A DNA stretch of 64,000 nucleotides from Saxidomus purpurata. Its lineage: Eukaryota > Mollusca > Bivalvia > Venerida > Veneridae. A model generated the notes under the pieces. The model ran no database searches. It saw nothing but the letters and a program-made list of their open reading frames with translations, and was not told the origin of the DNA. A program made the translations under genes and the position numbers. Location: NCBI GenBank assembly GCA_022818135.1, contig JAFMSR010000012.1:4534456-4598455 (forward strand). Reading direction: 5' to 3'. Shown in pieces: positions 8,514 through 21,000 of the stretch; position 1 is the first letter of the stretch, and each line of letters begins with the position of its first letter.

Positions 8514-11444
8514 ATGTATTTATCAATCCTCTTACTGTCAATTTCAGCAGACATTGAATTAAATCCAGGTCCATCTCCCAACTTTCCATGTGGAAGCTGT
8601 GGTCTCAACGTCAAAGATAATGACCATGCCCTTGAATGCGACGAATGTCAAAGGTGGCACCACATTGCATGTCAAGGCGTAGGGGATAACTCATATAGTA
8701 GGCTTCTAGGCTTAGACACCTCGTTCTCTTGGCTCTGCTCCCATTGCAATTCAATAAATATTTCAAATCTCTCAAGCCCTTGCAACTCACCTATAAGACA
8801 TCATAACATTTACTCATTTCTCCCTAATGATAGCTTTGCTTCAGGTCCCTCCAGGTCAACTCCCAAACCTGAAAGTAATCCTCCTCCTCCACACGCTAAT
8901 TTCAAGGTCATGTATCTGAACTGTCAGTCCATTGTTAACAAAAAACATGAATTTTACGTCCTACTTGACTCTCACAACCCAGATATTGTCATAAGAACTG
9001 AGTCTTGGCTTACCAAAGACCACCTCACAAGTGAAATATTCCCATCGAATTTAGGTTACACCCCTTTTCGCAAAGATAGACTTACAGGTAAAGGAGGTGG
9101 CGTTTTCATTTTGGTTAAAAATAAATATATCTCATCTGTGCAGCAACATCTTAATACCCAATGTGAACTATTATGGGTCAAAATAAACATGAACAATACT
9201 AAGCCCTTGTATGTTGCTGCCTACTACAGACCCAAGGAAACTGATCTCATGAGTCTCATTGAGTTTGAAAGGTCACTGGATCTAACCAGACCCCTTAAAG
9301 GCACCAAATGGATTTTTGGTGACTTTAACACCCCCAACCTCACCTGGGACTCTGACCACATACCTTCAATGAAACCTAATAGCACAAACACCCAGTCTTA
9401 TAATAAGTTTCTCGAAATCCTTGATGACTATGATCTCACACAAATGGTTAATTCCCCCACACGTAATGAAAATGTCTTGGACTTATTTCTCACAACAAAC
9501 CCAACTCTAGTAAGCACAGTATCTGTCCAAGCTGGTATTTCAGACCATAACATAGTCATCTCTCAAGCTCGAATCAAACCTTTCATTAATAAACAAACCC
9601 CTAGGGACATTCCATTATTTAGAAAAGCTAGATGGGATGATTTCAAACAATTTATCAGTAACTCCAAGGTAAACACACTGAAAGATGCAGAGGTTATCCC
9701 AGTTGAAGACCTCTGGATCAGGTTTAAACTCCTAATTCAAGAAGGCATATCAAAGTTTGTCCCAATTAAAAAACTAGGAAATAAGAAAAGTCTCCCATGG
9801 ATTACACAAGATATAAAAAAATTGATAAGAAAAAGGGACAAACTCTACCAAAAGGTTAAACTACACAAGGGTCAAAATCAGTACATTAGCAAATTCAGAA
9901 CTGTTAAACACCTCATCCAGCTAAAAATTAAGAAAGCACATGAGACATATATTGAAAACATACTAGACATTCAACATTCAGAAAACACAAACACTAATAC
10001 ATTCAATACCAAGCGCCTCTACTCACTTATAAAAAATGCCAGACAAGATAACCAAGGTATTGCACCGTTAAAAGATCAGACAAATGGTAAAATCACCTCA
10101 GAAAACCTTGGTCAAGCAAATATTCTGAATAAACAATTCCAGTCTGTTTTTTCAGGTGTTTCTCCCTTGTCTCTGTCCCAGCTTTGCAGGACTTCCCTAG
10201 GAAAAAGGAAATACCCTACAATGCCCAACATTGAAATTGACCCCAACGGCGTCCTGAAATTACTCCAAACCCTAAAAGTGGATAAGGCTGCTGGCCCAGA
10301 TATGATTAAGCCCATTGTCTTGAAGGAGCTCCGCCATGAGATCCTTGACATAGTATCACTAATCTTTAAAAGATCCCTTAATACTGGTCAACTCCCGTCC
10401 GATTCGACGAAGGCAAATGTCGCTCCACTATTAAAAAAAGGTGATACTAGTGACCCTGCTAACTACAGACCCATATCGCTAACTTGTATTCTATGTAAAC
10501 TCCTAGAACACATAATTGCATCTAGCCTATCCACACATCTCTCAAAACACAACATACTTTATGAGCTGCAACATGGGTTCCGTGAAAGACGGTCCTGTGA
10601 GACTCAGCTCATTGAGCTAGTTGATGAAATATCCAAAAACCTTTCCTCAGGTAAACAGACCGACCTTGTCCTACTTGATTTTAGTAAAGCCTTCGACAAA
10701 GTCAACCATCTTAAATTATTACTTAAACTCCAAGAGCATGGTGTCTCCAGTCAAACTGTGTCTTGGATCCGGTCCTTTTTAATAGGTAGATCTCAGTCAG
10801 TAGTGGTTAATGGTTGCACGTCTGATCAAGTCCCTGTTACATCTGGGGTCCCCCAGGGCTCTGTCCTAGGACCTCTGTTGTTCCTACTCTATATAAATGA
10901 TCTCCCTGACACGGTTACCTCCCAGGTGCGGCTTTTTGCTGATGACACTGCCGTTTACCTTGCAGTTACTTGCCTCTCTGATTGTCAAAGGTTACAAAAT
11001 GATCTCTCTAAGCTAGAAACGTGGGAAAAACTGTGGGACATGGAATTTAACCCTAGTAAATGTCAGGTCCTCCATATCACACGTAGTAGAAAACCTATCC
11101 AGTTCCCATATAAGCCCCATGGTCAAACACTCTCACCAGCTAAGGATGCAAAATACATTGGTGTAGACATCAGCCAAGATCTCAGCTGGAATACACACAT
11201 CTCAAGAATAACAACAAATGCAAACAGAACACTAGGCTTTCTCAAACGTAACATTAAAACAAAACATGAAAATATCAAATCACTCTCTTACAAAACATTA
11301 GTCAGACCACAACTAGAGTATGCATCATCTGTATGGTCACCACACACCCAGGTTAATATTCACAAGCTGGAGATGGTCCAGCGACGCACAATCAGATGGG
11401 TAACAAGTAATATCTTTAAAAAAAATGATGGTCGACGTAGGTGA
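8514..11444 (+). CDS. LINE polyprotein: 2A-like leader, PHD finger, endonuclease, reverse transcriptase (C terminus displaced)
   Basis: The start at 8514 gives a hydrophobic leader ending in ADIELNPGP, the 2A consensus DxExNPG|P, at residues 12-20. Residues ~25-75 form a PHD-type Cys4-His-Cys3 finger (CGSCG, CDECQRWHHIAC, WLCSHC). An EEP endonuclease spans ~130-345: LNCQS, TESWL, GDFN and SDHN are present, and the usual GTESWL glycine is Arg. The reverse transcriptase (~600-860) keeps AAGPD, NYRPISL, LLDFSKAFDKVNH, SGVPQGSVLGPLL and the catalytic FADD. Residues after ~972 (KKND) come from an inserted element. The true continuation lies in the same frame at 11849-12178. An overlapping upstream ATG at 8498 opens a 19-codon ORF in another frame. 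The 8514 frame stays open back to a stop at 8445. Confidence 0.9.
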   Translation: MYLSILLLSISADIELNPGPSPNFPCGSCGLNVKDNDHALECDECQRWHHIACQGVGDNSYSRLLGLDTSFSWLCSHCNSINISNLSSPCNSPIRHHNIYSFLPNDSFASGPSRSTPKPESNPPPPHANFKVMYLNCQSIVNKKHEFYVLLDSHNPDIVIRTESWLTKDHLTSEIFPSNLGYTPFRKDRLTGKGGGVFILVKNKYISSVQQHLNTQCELLWVKINMNNTKPLYVAAYYRPKETDLMSLIEFERSLDLTRPLKGTKWIFGDFNTPNLTWDSDHIPSMKPNSTNTQSYNKFLEILDDYDLTQMVNSPTRNENVLDLFLTTNPTLVSTVSVQAGISDHNIVISQARIKPFINKQTPRDIPLFRKARWDDFKQFISNSKVNTLKDAEVIPVEDLWIRFKLLIQEGISKFVPIKKLGNKKSLPWITQDIKKLIRKRDKLYQKVKLHKGQNQYISKFRTVKHLIQLKIKKAHETYIENILDIQHSENTNTNTFNTKRLYSLIKNARQDNQGIAPLKDQTNGKITSENLGQANILNKQFQSVFSGVSPLSLSQLCRTSLGKRKYPTMPNIEIDPNGVLKLLQTLKVDKAAGPDMIKPIVLKELRHEILDIVSLIFKRSLNTGQLPSDSTKANVAPLLKKGDTSDPANYRPISLTCILCKLLEHIIASSLSTHLSKHNILYELQHGFRERRSCETQLIELVDEISKNLSSGKQTDLVLLDFSKAFDKVNHLKLLLKLQEHGVSSQTVSWIRSFLIGRSQSVVVNGCTSDQVPVTSGVPQGSVLGPLLFLLYINDLPDTVTSQVRLFADDTAVYLAVTCLSDCQRLQNDLSKLETWEKLWDMEFNPSKCQVLHITRSRKPIQFPYKPHGQTLSPAKDAKYIGVDISQDLSWNTHISRITTNANRTLGFLKRNIKTKHENIKSLSYKTLVRPQLEYASSVWSPHTQVNIHKLEMVQRRTIRWVTSNIFKKNDGRRR

Positions 11445-11838
11445 CGTAATAAACACATTTTGTGCTTCAGAAGGCTCCCGGGCAGTACACTGCTTATTCC
11501 GGTACCGAAACGCTAGCCAATAATCAATGACGCTAGATGTCCGGCCCCGGACAACACCTCGTTGAATACAAAAGTTGATCTTCGTACTGTCCAGAAACCT
11601 TGACATAACGTGTTCTGTTTTTTCTTTTTTTGCAACATGATTTATTATAAATAACTATAATATAAAAAAAATATACACATTTTGTGTTTCAGAAGGCTCC
11701 CGGGCAGTACACTGCTTATTCCGGTACCGAAACGCTAGCCAATAATTTGCAGATTCTGATTGGTCACATTATAACGAAGTTGGTTAGCAACGCGTCCATA
11801 CCAACGGAAGTTCAAATCAAAAGTATACGACTACGTCG
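11430..11838. mobile_element. Nested 409-bp insertion in the LINE, with 10-bp target duplication
   Basis: AAAAAATGAT occurs at 11420-11429 and again at 11839-11848. Removing one copy plus the insert rejoins codons AAT GAT and TAT TCC in frame. The insert ends carry short inverted repeats (CGACGTAG at the left, CTACGTCG at the right). Internally a ~70-bp block containing 'ctcccgggcagtacactgc' occurs twice in direct orientation (about 11455-11524 and 11680-11745). No transposase is present. The class is uncertain. Confidence 0.8.
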
Positions 11839-11848
11839 AAAAAATGAT

Positions 11849-12178
11849 TATTCCAGAGATACCAGTGTGACAGACCTGCAGAACACCCTTGGATGGAGCA
11901 CCCTTGAGAACAGGCGTCAAGCCTCCAAATTGGTTATGTTTTACAAAATATACTACAATCTTGTAGCAATCTCCCTGCCCAGTTACCTAGAAGTCCCAAA
12001 CAGGTTAACAAGACATATGCACCCCCTTAGTCTCCGCCAAACCCATGCAAATTCGGACTTCTTTAAGTACTCTTTTTTCCCCCATACCACAGTCCTGTGG
12101 AATAGATTACCCACACATATTGCGATCCTGCCTGATCTTGAATCATTCAGGCAGGCAGTGGCCAAAATCAATTATTAG
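11849..12178 (+). CDS. LINE polyprotein, C-terminal segment downstream of the insertion
   Basis: The frame YSRDTSVTDLQNTLGW...LENRR...KLVMFYKI is the conserved C-terminal stretch that follows the reverse transcriptase in CR1/Jockey-like ORF2 proteins, ending PTHIAILPDLESFRQAV before the stop at 12176-12178. It continues in the frame of 8514-11429; together they would encode about 1,081 residues. The nominal ATG at 11684 lies in the inserted element and is not a natural start. Confidence 0.85.
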   Translation, partial: YSRDTSVTDLQNTLGWSTLENRRQASKLVMFYKIYYNLVAISLPSYLEVPNRLTRHMHPLSLRQTHANSDFFKYSFFPHTTVLWNRLPTHIAILPDLESFRQAVAKINY

Positions 12179-12370
12179 TCATACAACAGTTGTTTTTAAC
12201 CCTTTTACTCTTTTACTATTTTAACAGTTTTAACCGTCTTGTTCCCACACATATTGCGATCCTGCTTGATCTTGAATCATTCAAGCAGGCAGTGGTCCAA
12301 ATCAATTATTAGTCATACAACAGTTGTTTTTAACTCTTTTACTATTTTAACAGTTTTAACCGTCTTGTTT
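12108..12370 (+). repeat. Tandem duplication of the LINE 3' end, ~135 bp
   Basis: The block starting 'cccacacatattgcgatcct' at 12108 recurs at 12246 with a few substitutions. It covers the last coding residues, the stop and the start of the 3' UTR, so the second copy is non-coding. Confidence 0.8.
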
Positions 12371-12494
12371 CTCTTGACTGTAGGAGCTATCTTGCAGTAG
12401 TTTTATCTTTTATTAACACCCGGCGTGCACCCTACCCATAATACTCGTGAGAGGTGTGAGGCAGTATAACAAGATAGATAGAATTGTTTATTTC

Positions 12495-13308
12495 CGGTCT
12501 CACTAAAAAGCGTCAAGAAGAAAAAAGCGTCAAGAAGCGTCACGAAGCGTCAAGAAGCGTCACGAAGCGTCAAGAAGCTATTTTTATAATTTAACTTTGT
12601 TTTAAGTTGTAAAACAGTAAAACATTGAAAAAAAGTAATTACGTTAGATGCTGTTGCTAAAGTTATATTTTTATGTGTTTTTATCTTCGAAATTCTTCTT
12701 TAAACTCAAACGACAAGACATTTTTCTTGTTGCTATCCCGCAAACACACAGTAACATTCACTCTTGATGCATATATTTCACTTGGAAACAAAATGTAACC
12801 ATAAATTAACCACTGTTTCATTGTATTATTGAATTTTATACATAGAAAAATAATTAACATTAATTTTAATGTGTTTATTCACACGGGTAAAAAAATTTAT
12901 TATGCCACTATTCTTTCGTGACGCCTTCTCATGCGTCTGATCTTGACGCTCTGCTTTGCCAGACATCAACATTAAATAATTTCACGTTTCGAAACTCTAT
13001 ATGGTATTTGCTGCTTAGAGTTAATAAGCGTGTATCTTACGTGAGAAAATAAAAGGCCTTACCTCAAAAGGAATATTTTTTATATGATATTAACAATATT
13101 CCGTTAATCATAATTTACACACACCATGCACATATATATTCCCAAAGAAAAGTACGATTTATCCGTTAATCGGTGTTATCACTGTTTAAGATATTATAAT
13201 TGAATGTTTTAATCATTAAATAGTATTGAAACTGATTAAATAAAAGAAAAATAGCTTCTTGACGCTTCGTGACTCTTCTTTTCTTCTTGACGCTTTTTAG
13301 TGAGACCC
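12495..13308. mobile_element. hAT-like non-autonomous element, 814 bp, 8-bp target duplication
   Basis: TTTATTTC flanks both ends (12487-12494 and 13309-13316). The termini are long inverted repeats beginning 'ggtctcactaaaaagcgtca'; the right copy is reverse-complemented at 13245-13307 and the outermost base is mismatched. The left arm contains a run of 'aagcgtcaagaagcgtcacg' units and the right arm carries fewer. An 8-bp duplication with TIRs fits hAT. The interior is AT-rich and non-coding. Confidence 0.8.
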
Positions 13309-13319
13309 TTTATTTCAGT

Positions 13320-15010
13320 CTCATCAGCTCTAAGTGCATTCGTCATTTTAGTAAGCCTATGTACGTTTGCATCATAAAAACGCCAACAAGCGTTTGCCAA
13401 ATATGAAATTCTTAATGAAGTCCACTTTTTATATGAAATAAATCGCAAAGAATGGCCCTATAACACATTAAAAACATTAAAGAACCAGCGAAATACATAA
13501 ATGTGAAAAACTGATGGCTTTTGATTTCGATCACTTACATTTTATGAGTTAACTAGATCTACGTATGTTTGCATAGATCTCTGTACAAAGTTTTTTTCGA
13601 AGTGTTCTCGAAAACCATACATGTATATGTGTATGGTGATCAATGCATCGGCAGAGAGACAATTTTATGCATTCTTTTTTGCGCTAAGTCTCTTTAACCA
13701 ACTCTAAAGAATAACAAAACAAAAAAAAAATCGCGAAAAAAACATACCCGAGTCGGTGTAAACTCCTCGAAATTTGCTACCGACGTGTGCATTTGCGGTC
13801 ACGTGACATTTTTTGTTCACCACCCGCCAGTGTCCGTATAATATTGTAATATATAGACCCTGTTTGAGGTGATGGCCCCAATTTTATTGGCATAAACCAC
13901 AGGGGATCGAATCATACCCACCCACCTTCTATTACCTTTTACCTTGAATTATCAATTCTATGATTTTCTTGTTTAAATTCATATATTTATAAAAATAACA
14001 GTTTTTTCGCAATATTTACTTTTCTCAAGAAAGGCCATTCTTTGTAGTCTAACACCATGCCGGACATAATCAATGTAAATATGAAAAATGGCAAAGAATT
14101 ATTGTAAAAACAGTCGGGAACTATTTTACATACTGTCTTTTCGGTCTATTCGGCGCGTCGGGTAATTTCGCGCACTTCATTTGCATACGAGTGTAAATAA
14201 ACACGCCCCACTTCGTCTGCTCGCTGTTTTATTTGTGTGTTTTTCCAAGTTTCCAACAGAATATGATCGTTTAGAGGTAAGTATGTACGACATATATCCA
14301 GTCTAAAATTGAAAATTAACTTTATATGAAAGATGTCATCGCTTACGAAAAATAATTTTGACAGGTCTTTCATGGCTGACTGAATCTAGGTCGACAATGT
14401 GAAAACCTCTTTCGCTAATTTTCCTTCATGCACTGTACATCCATTGCATATTTGAGAGTACCGTAATCATTAAAACAGAAGTATTCATACCTGTTTTATT
14501 TCGGGAGTCCATTTAATATTGCATGTTCATGACGTGATATGTCCGCCATTTTCTTTAACAATTCGTTAGGCATGTTATAAAATTTGGACTGGACCGGAGT
14601 TACGGAATTTTTGGAATTCTGTATATTCGATTGTATGTAATAAATGGGTACACTGGTGTTCTAAGACTCTTGTCCTTAAAACTGACCATTTTAAATGCCC
14701 AAAGTTTTAGAAACTCTGAAATATGACAGCTTGTTAAAAAAAGTTCTTGTTCATTGTTGTTGTAGCGTTTAGTGATATCTTTATACACTTTTGGTGATTT
14801 CAGAAACACACATTTGAACCCACTCCACATGTACAAAAACACCAATCCAGACTTAAGAATATGCAAAGATTTACTGATGCGCGAAATACGCCGACATTTT
14901 TTCATCATAATATTTGATATGGACAAGAGATGAGTTTTCTGTTTGATTGAAGATAAGTTAAGTTTAGTTTATTGCATTAATATTACAGTAGTTTGCAAAC
15001 CAATTTTTGC
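13320..15010. other. Region upstream of copy A, no gene recognised
   Basis: Contains AT-rich sequence and scattered short ORFs on the minus strand without splice context or domain signals. It presumably includes the promoter of copy A. No TATA or initiator element could be assigned with confidence. Confidence 0.4.
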
Positions 15011-15054
15011 ATTAGGTGCGCCAAATAGACCGCACCGGGCACCGTCTGAGCAAA

Positions 15055-18000
15055 ATGGCGGGTGGAACTACACTGTCAATACGGAATAAGAAAATCATCA
15101 TCTCAGTGATTTTAACGTTGTCAATCATCGGGAATGTCGTCTGTAAAAATTACTGTAAGAATTTCGTTTCAATTATAACCATGCGATATTTAAAGATCTA
15201 GATTTTTTTCTAAATTGTGTTATTTATAATTGTAGACTAAATTGGTTGAAATACGTTGTTAATGAATTGGTTATTTAACATGTAGATCTATCTGTATGTC
15301 TTTATGTATATTGGTGATTGTGCATCAATACTTCTAAATCGCGTAATGCTTCATTGTTATTGATAACAGTATGTTCTTTTAATAGCTCACAGTCGTCTTT
15401 ATTTAATACATAGGTTTGTTGTTGAGCAGGGGCGGTCGTATGGAACGCCGGAGCTGCCTTCTGATAGGAATTTTTGTTAGATGTGTACACTTTCCATGTT
15501 GTTTTTTTGCATACATGTGTATCAAACAGGCGGCTTTTTATCCACAACTCTAATTCAGATTGCCACCTAGCCAGCATATTCGGAGGCTTGACTTGTTTTT
15601 ATATTTGGGCATCTTGGATAAAGAAAATTGTTCCAATAATTTATAAAAGCTTCAGAAAAACAAACAAAATTAACTTTATCACAATATAGTGACCAAAGTT
15701 GTGTATATGAAGTTTCTGCGGAGATCTAGCTAAGGATGTATCTACATTTGGTAGGGTCAAGGTCCCTCTTTCTCCTCAGCGCGAAATTACATTAGGAAAA
15801 CGTTTATGAGCCTTTTTTGTTCGTATTCATTACTTAACCTTCTTCAGTATTTTAAAACAGTTTCGTGTAACTTTAGTGAAAACATAATGTCCTCTCTTGA
15901 TTCATCAATAACTACATAGTTACTTAGCTCTGTTTACAGTATTATTACTATCGTTAATGATTTCTAGACATTGCTTATACCAATAAAATCATTCTTACGA
16001 TCTGCCTTTTGACCTTGATTATAAAAGTATAACACTGTTATACATTCTTCATCAAGACTTAACATATTAAGACAAAAAAAAAAAAAAAAAAAAACATTGA
16101 TCCGATTGTATTTCGGATTGAATAGAACAAGAAGTACATGCCCTTAGATTAACGATAATTACTCAATATCACCATGTTTCAATTTTAAACTAGATATGTG
16201 ATTTATTGAATTGCTCAGATCAGACAGTGTGTTGCAAACTCTTATGCTCACAATATTATCTTTATATCAACTTCAAAATAAATACGAAATTGCTCCAAAC
16301 GGTCACATGTTCTTTAAAACAACTCACCGATGTTTAAGTTATAGCAGTTGTAATATCACTATAGAAAGTTTTAATTTCTTAAAGGATTTACGTGTTGCTT
16401 TATAGTTTTCTCTTTTAATGATGTTCATATTTTAAGAAATTTTTGCGTTGCTATTTACCTAAAAGTTAACAAATTTTAATTTGCTTTGAAATGTTTTAGT
16501 CCAAATGATCCGAATGACGGGGAAAATATGTAAAATAGCCAAGAAGTTTTATGTTTCAAAGTAAATTGCACAATATCTCTAGGTAAATATATCAGGAAAA
16601 TAGTTAAACTGTTACTAATAAGATAGTTAATTCTATTAAAAGCGTCTGTAATAACTATATTCTCTTTGTATATCCACATAAATGTGAAATTTAACAAAAG
16701 ATATTCCCTTAAATTTAATTTTTGTCGAGCCGCTTACGAAAGCTCGATATAGTTGTCCAAATGGTTGTTCGGTGTATGTGCGTGCGTGCGTGCGTGCGTG
16801 CGTGCGTTCGAGATTAGCTTGTCCGGGCTGTAACTTTCAATGAATCAAGGGATTCTTAAATAATTTGGCACAAATGTTCACCATCATAAGACAAATTGTC
16901 ATGCGCAAAAACCAGATCCCTTTGTTTCAGGTCAAGGTCACACTTAGAGGTGAAAGGTCAAATTCAAGAATGACTTTGTCCGGAGCATATCTTGTTCATG
17001 CATGGAGGGATTTTGATGTAGCTTAGTACAAATGTTCACCGTCAGGGGGTAGAGTGTCAAGCGCAAGAACCAGGTCCCTAGTTTCAAGGTCAGGTCTCGC
17101 TTAGAGGCCAAAGGTCAGATACAAGAATAATTCAAGAGTGACTTTTTCTGGAATATTTCTTCTTCATGCATGGAGGGATTTAGATGTTACTTGGCACAAA
17201 TGTTCACCGCCATGAGCTACCCTTGTTTTTAGAATAACTTTCCTTTGTTGTTACTATAAATAGCTTATATCGTAACTTTTTAGTACTGGCCGTAGAGAAA
17301 AATGTTGCATCCAATATTATGTGTATTTTGATCTGTCTCTACTCTGTAAGGAGTTAGCCCTTTTGACAGCTGGCGGCTTGACATGTTGCACGTGGGCATC
17401 TAGTTATAATTATAGTTATAAGGTATTTCGACTAATCCGCAATAACAACAATGGAACAATCTGCAAGAGTATAATACACTTAAGTAACACAGAAGCACTA
17501 GCTGGAATTGTTGGCATGCTGGAAATGTTATTTTACCGTCACATTTGCACTGTTTTGTCAAAAAGTTAAAAGAAATAATCGGTAAACTGACTATTGCATT
17601 TAATCAAGGGCATCTGTCTGATCACAAACATTTACAGCACGGCAGCTAATGAATATACAACCTTTTTCGTTTCTAGATCAGATGCAGGATTACTGTGAAA
17701 AGGAATTAAGTTTTATATTAGAAGGGCTGTATCAGGCAAGACTTGGATTAGACGACAAATACTTATATGACAGGAAACATGATTGGTACCCGTACGAGAG
17801 GCTCTACCACTGTGATACTAAAATTGAAGCTCGGTACACAACATATCCAAAGCTCATGTTCTATTTTGAGGATCTAAACCTTCCATGTAATGATGGACAC
17901 CTTGAGTTTTACCACGGAGAAACCGGAAGCACAAGGTTGTCAGGTAAGGAATACGGAATATTAATGATTGTCGTTCTTGGGAGTTTTTATACAGATATTC

Positions 18001-21000
18001 TAAAAAACATATTTCTTAAACTTACCGCGATTCGCTAACTACCCAATAATATAAGTTATACAATCAGTACAATAATTGATTTCGTTTATGGTTTCCGTTG
18101 ACAAAATGATGAAGAAACCATCAAATATTGAACTATCTATTTTCTAGAGATTTTAGCTGCTACGACGCGATTGTATATATTGCTGCTTATAGTAACGTGT
18201 TAATGTGCTTTTGATATTTAGCTCATAGTTTTGCCCTGAGATTAAGGTCATTATTGACAATGATTCATTCATTAGGTCAAAGTAATAACTACACGTATAC
18301 CTTAAGTTTAGAAATTTAAGTTAGTTAACGTGTTGACGGTAAGGTATTGAGATCAATTGTTTCAGGATTAAAGGATGAATTTTGTGGCACCAACAAGCCA
18401 GGTGGGTTATATGCGGTAGACACCGGATATATTCGAATAAGATACGTACCTAAACGTAGCCAGTATCGAAGTAATATATTTACTATCGTTATCACAGCCT
18501 TTGCTGACGGTAAGTTCTTCGTTACATAAATAAAATAAAAATCTTTGCAGAAAGGTTGTGAAAAGGTTAGAATACTGAAAAACTATGATTTACTTCAAGC
18601 CAAATGTTGTATATATGTATTTTAAAGGGGGTTATAGACTCCTTCATAAATGCTTCCCCCCGTCTTAACCTTTAATTGGTTTATTACTCATTAACAAATA
18701 TAACTCTGGATTAGGTGTCTAATCTTGAGTACTAAGACAATCTGTTTTGTTGAATGTAGAGATAATTGGATTTATTACTTATTTCTTGATGTTTGGAAAC
18801 ATTTTGATACTTCGAACGCATTTAAGTTGCAGAAAACTTAACCTCACTCACGGGAATTTTGTGACAGTTGAAGGGGTCTATTAAAGTTAAAAGTTTTTAA
18901 AAGTCTTAGGTGTTTTATACTTACCAAACCATTAATCCGTAAAATTCTCTATATATTATTATTAACGGAATAAAGCATACTTTCTATCTCTTAATGAATG
19001 ATTTGTATGTAGCAAGAACAACTTATTTTCTTAGGTGTTTTATACTGACCAAACCATTAATCCGTAAAATTCTCTATTATATATTATTATTAACGGAATA
19101 AAGCATACTTTCTATCTCTTAATGAATGATTTGTATGTAGCAAGAACAACTTATTTTAACACTTTCTCTATATGATTCACAACTTTAGGTACTAACGACC
19201 GTATATGTTTAAAAAATTGTTTAAAAAAGCATAAGTATAATATTTTTTCCCTCATTTTTACACATTGTAGTCATATTTTTGAATAATGTGTATGTCAATA
19301 ATTCATCATCACTTATCAATTGTATCAGTAGCTATGCGTTAGCTGATTATGAAACATCACTGATCGAAACCCCTACTTGTAATACAAAGGGTCTGTCTGG
19401 TCCAATGTAGCAACATATCTCACATTCCATAGTAAAGATAACTAAATGCACTGACAAACGACCTTCGCAAAAACCCGGGAATATTTCTACATATACTTTA
19501 TTTTACGGTCTAAAACAATACAATTATTCCATTGGTAATACATATTTGGACATTGGTAAACATTCTTAGATATACATTAGTAAATATATGTCACGTCCTC
19601 TCTATTTCAGATACTTGTCCGAGCTATGCACACGAGTGTAAAAATTCTCGATGCGTCGATGATGATATTGCTTGCAATGAATATGACTCCTGTGGTGATG
19701 GTTCTGGTTGTGACATCAGCACTGGTGCTATTACCGGAATAGTACTTGGCAGTCTTGCCGGATTGGCGTTGATTGTTAGCATTATTGTATGTTGCATTTG
19801 CTGCACGAGGAAATCTAGCAGAACACCAGGAGTTGTACAGGTACAATTTCTAATAGCATCTAATATTTTGTTAAAACGCAGGTTTTAGATAAGAGCCAAA
19901 CCACATTAAACATGCACATTGACACAGTTAATTTTGTTTTACAACTAGAACCTCTGCCTCAGTGTATTTGATTGTAACAGTCTTTCGATTTGTTCTGTGA
20001 TATTTCGTTCATTCATATTACGTCATGGTGCAATCTTATACAAAGACCACAATGGAAATAAGGTTTTTCTCAATACCATTTTGTGTTATCCTTTGTATGT
20101 TATGTTATTTGATATGGTGCTAAATGTATTTATTAGTATTTGATCACTAAATAATTATTTAGATACTTAATATTATAATATTAGATAGCTTTAAATATGT
20201 ATGATGTTAATATATTGAATATTCCTGTTGTGCCATGTAAATGTACATTTTATACAGAATAAAATACTAGTATATCTATCTAACCCATGAATACGACATA
20301 AAAATGTTAAAAATGGCAGAGAGTTGGCACATGAAATTGAAGAGCATGAACACAGTGTTGAAACAATTGTTGAAATCGGATGAAAATCAAAAGAGATGTG
20401 GGAAATTTAAGAATTAGTAAATATGCTAATTAGACAAACTATTAGATGCGCCCCTTTTTCAAAACTTAATTTTGAACCCCATTTACTCCTTCTTTCGTTA
20501 TAGTTTTCATTTGAAATTGAAAACATTGAATACATGCAAGTATAATGTACATTACTATGCTTTAATATGTTTTAACGTTGTTGTTTTAACTTAGCAGTAT
20601 TACCTGCACGAATAAAGTCAATCAGAGCAGTATGACATCACAAATTCAAAATGGCCGCCTCCATGATCCTCGAATATGGAACTTTTCAATACTTAATGTC
20701 TTCACATTTAATACTCCGATTTTAGAAATTCTTTCAACAGTTTGCTCCTCTTAACAACTTCTTCAATTAAAAGTCAACTTATTTTTGACATGCCTTTCTA
20801 TTTAAAAAGGAATTCCAAGAATATGGATTTTCGTATATGATTCTGGTTATAAATGGCTGACTAAACTACATTACAATTTGTTGTAAATGAAAATGCTAAA
20901 TGAACTGGTCAAATGTAGAAGATATTTTTAATTTATTTGATATAAATGACTGGGAAAAATCACTGTGGTTAAGTATTGTAGGAAATATTATATTATGATA

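Larger units (their letters stand above)
8380..12478 (+). mobile_element. CR1/L2-like non-LTR retrotransposon, nearly full length
   Basis: The element holds a 5' UTR with a stem-loop, a 2A-like motif, PHD finger, endonuclease, reverse transcriptase and C-terminal region. The 3' UTR ends in a short GATA-type repeat (about 12470-12481), as in CR1-like elements that end in microsatellite-like tails rather than poly(A). The coding frame is interrupted once, by a 409-bp insertion at 11430. The 3' end contains a ~135-bp tandem duplication. The 5' boundary is approximate. Clade assignment is by motif appearance, not phylogeny. Confidence 0.85.

Noticed and set aside
10112..10351. Minus-strand ORF inside the LINE
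   Set aside because: Antisense shadow of the reverse transcriptase frame.
19607..19846. Minus-strand ORFs opposite the LDLa/transmembrane exon (also 36249-36488 and 49554-49751)
   Set aside because: They recur only because the exon is duplicated. The plus strand carries the domain and the splice sites.
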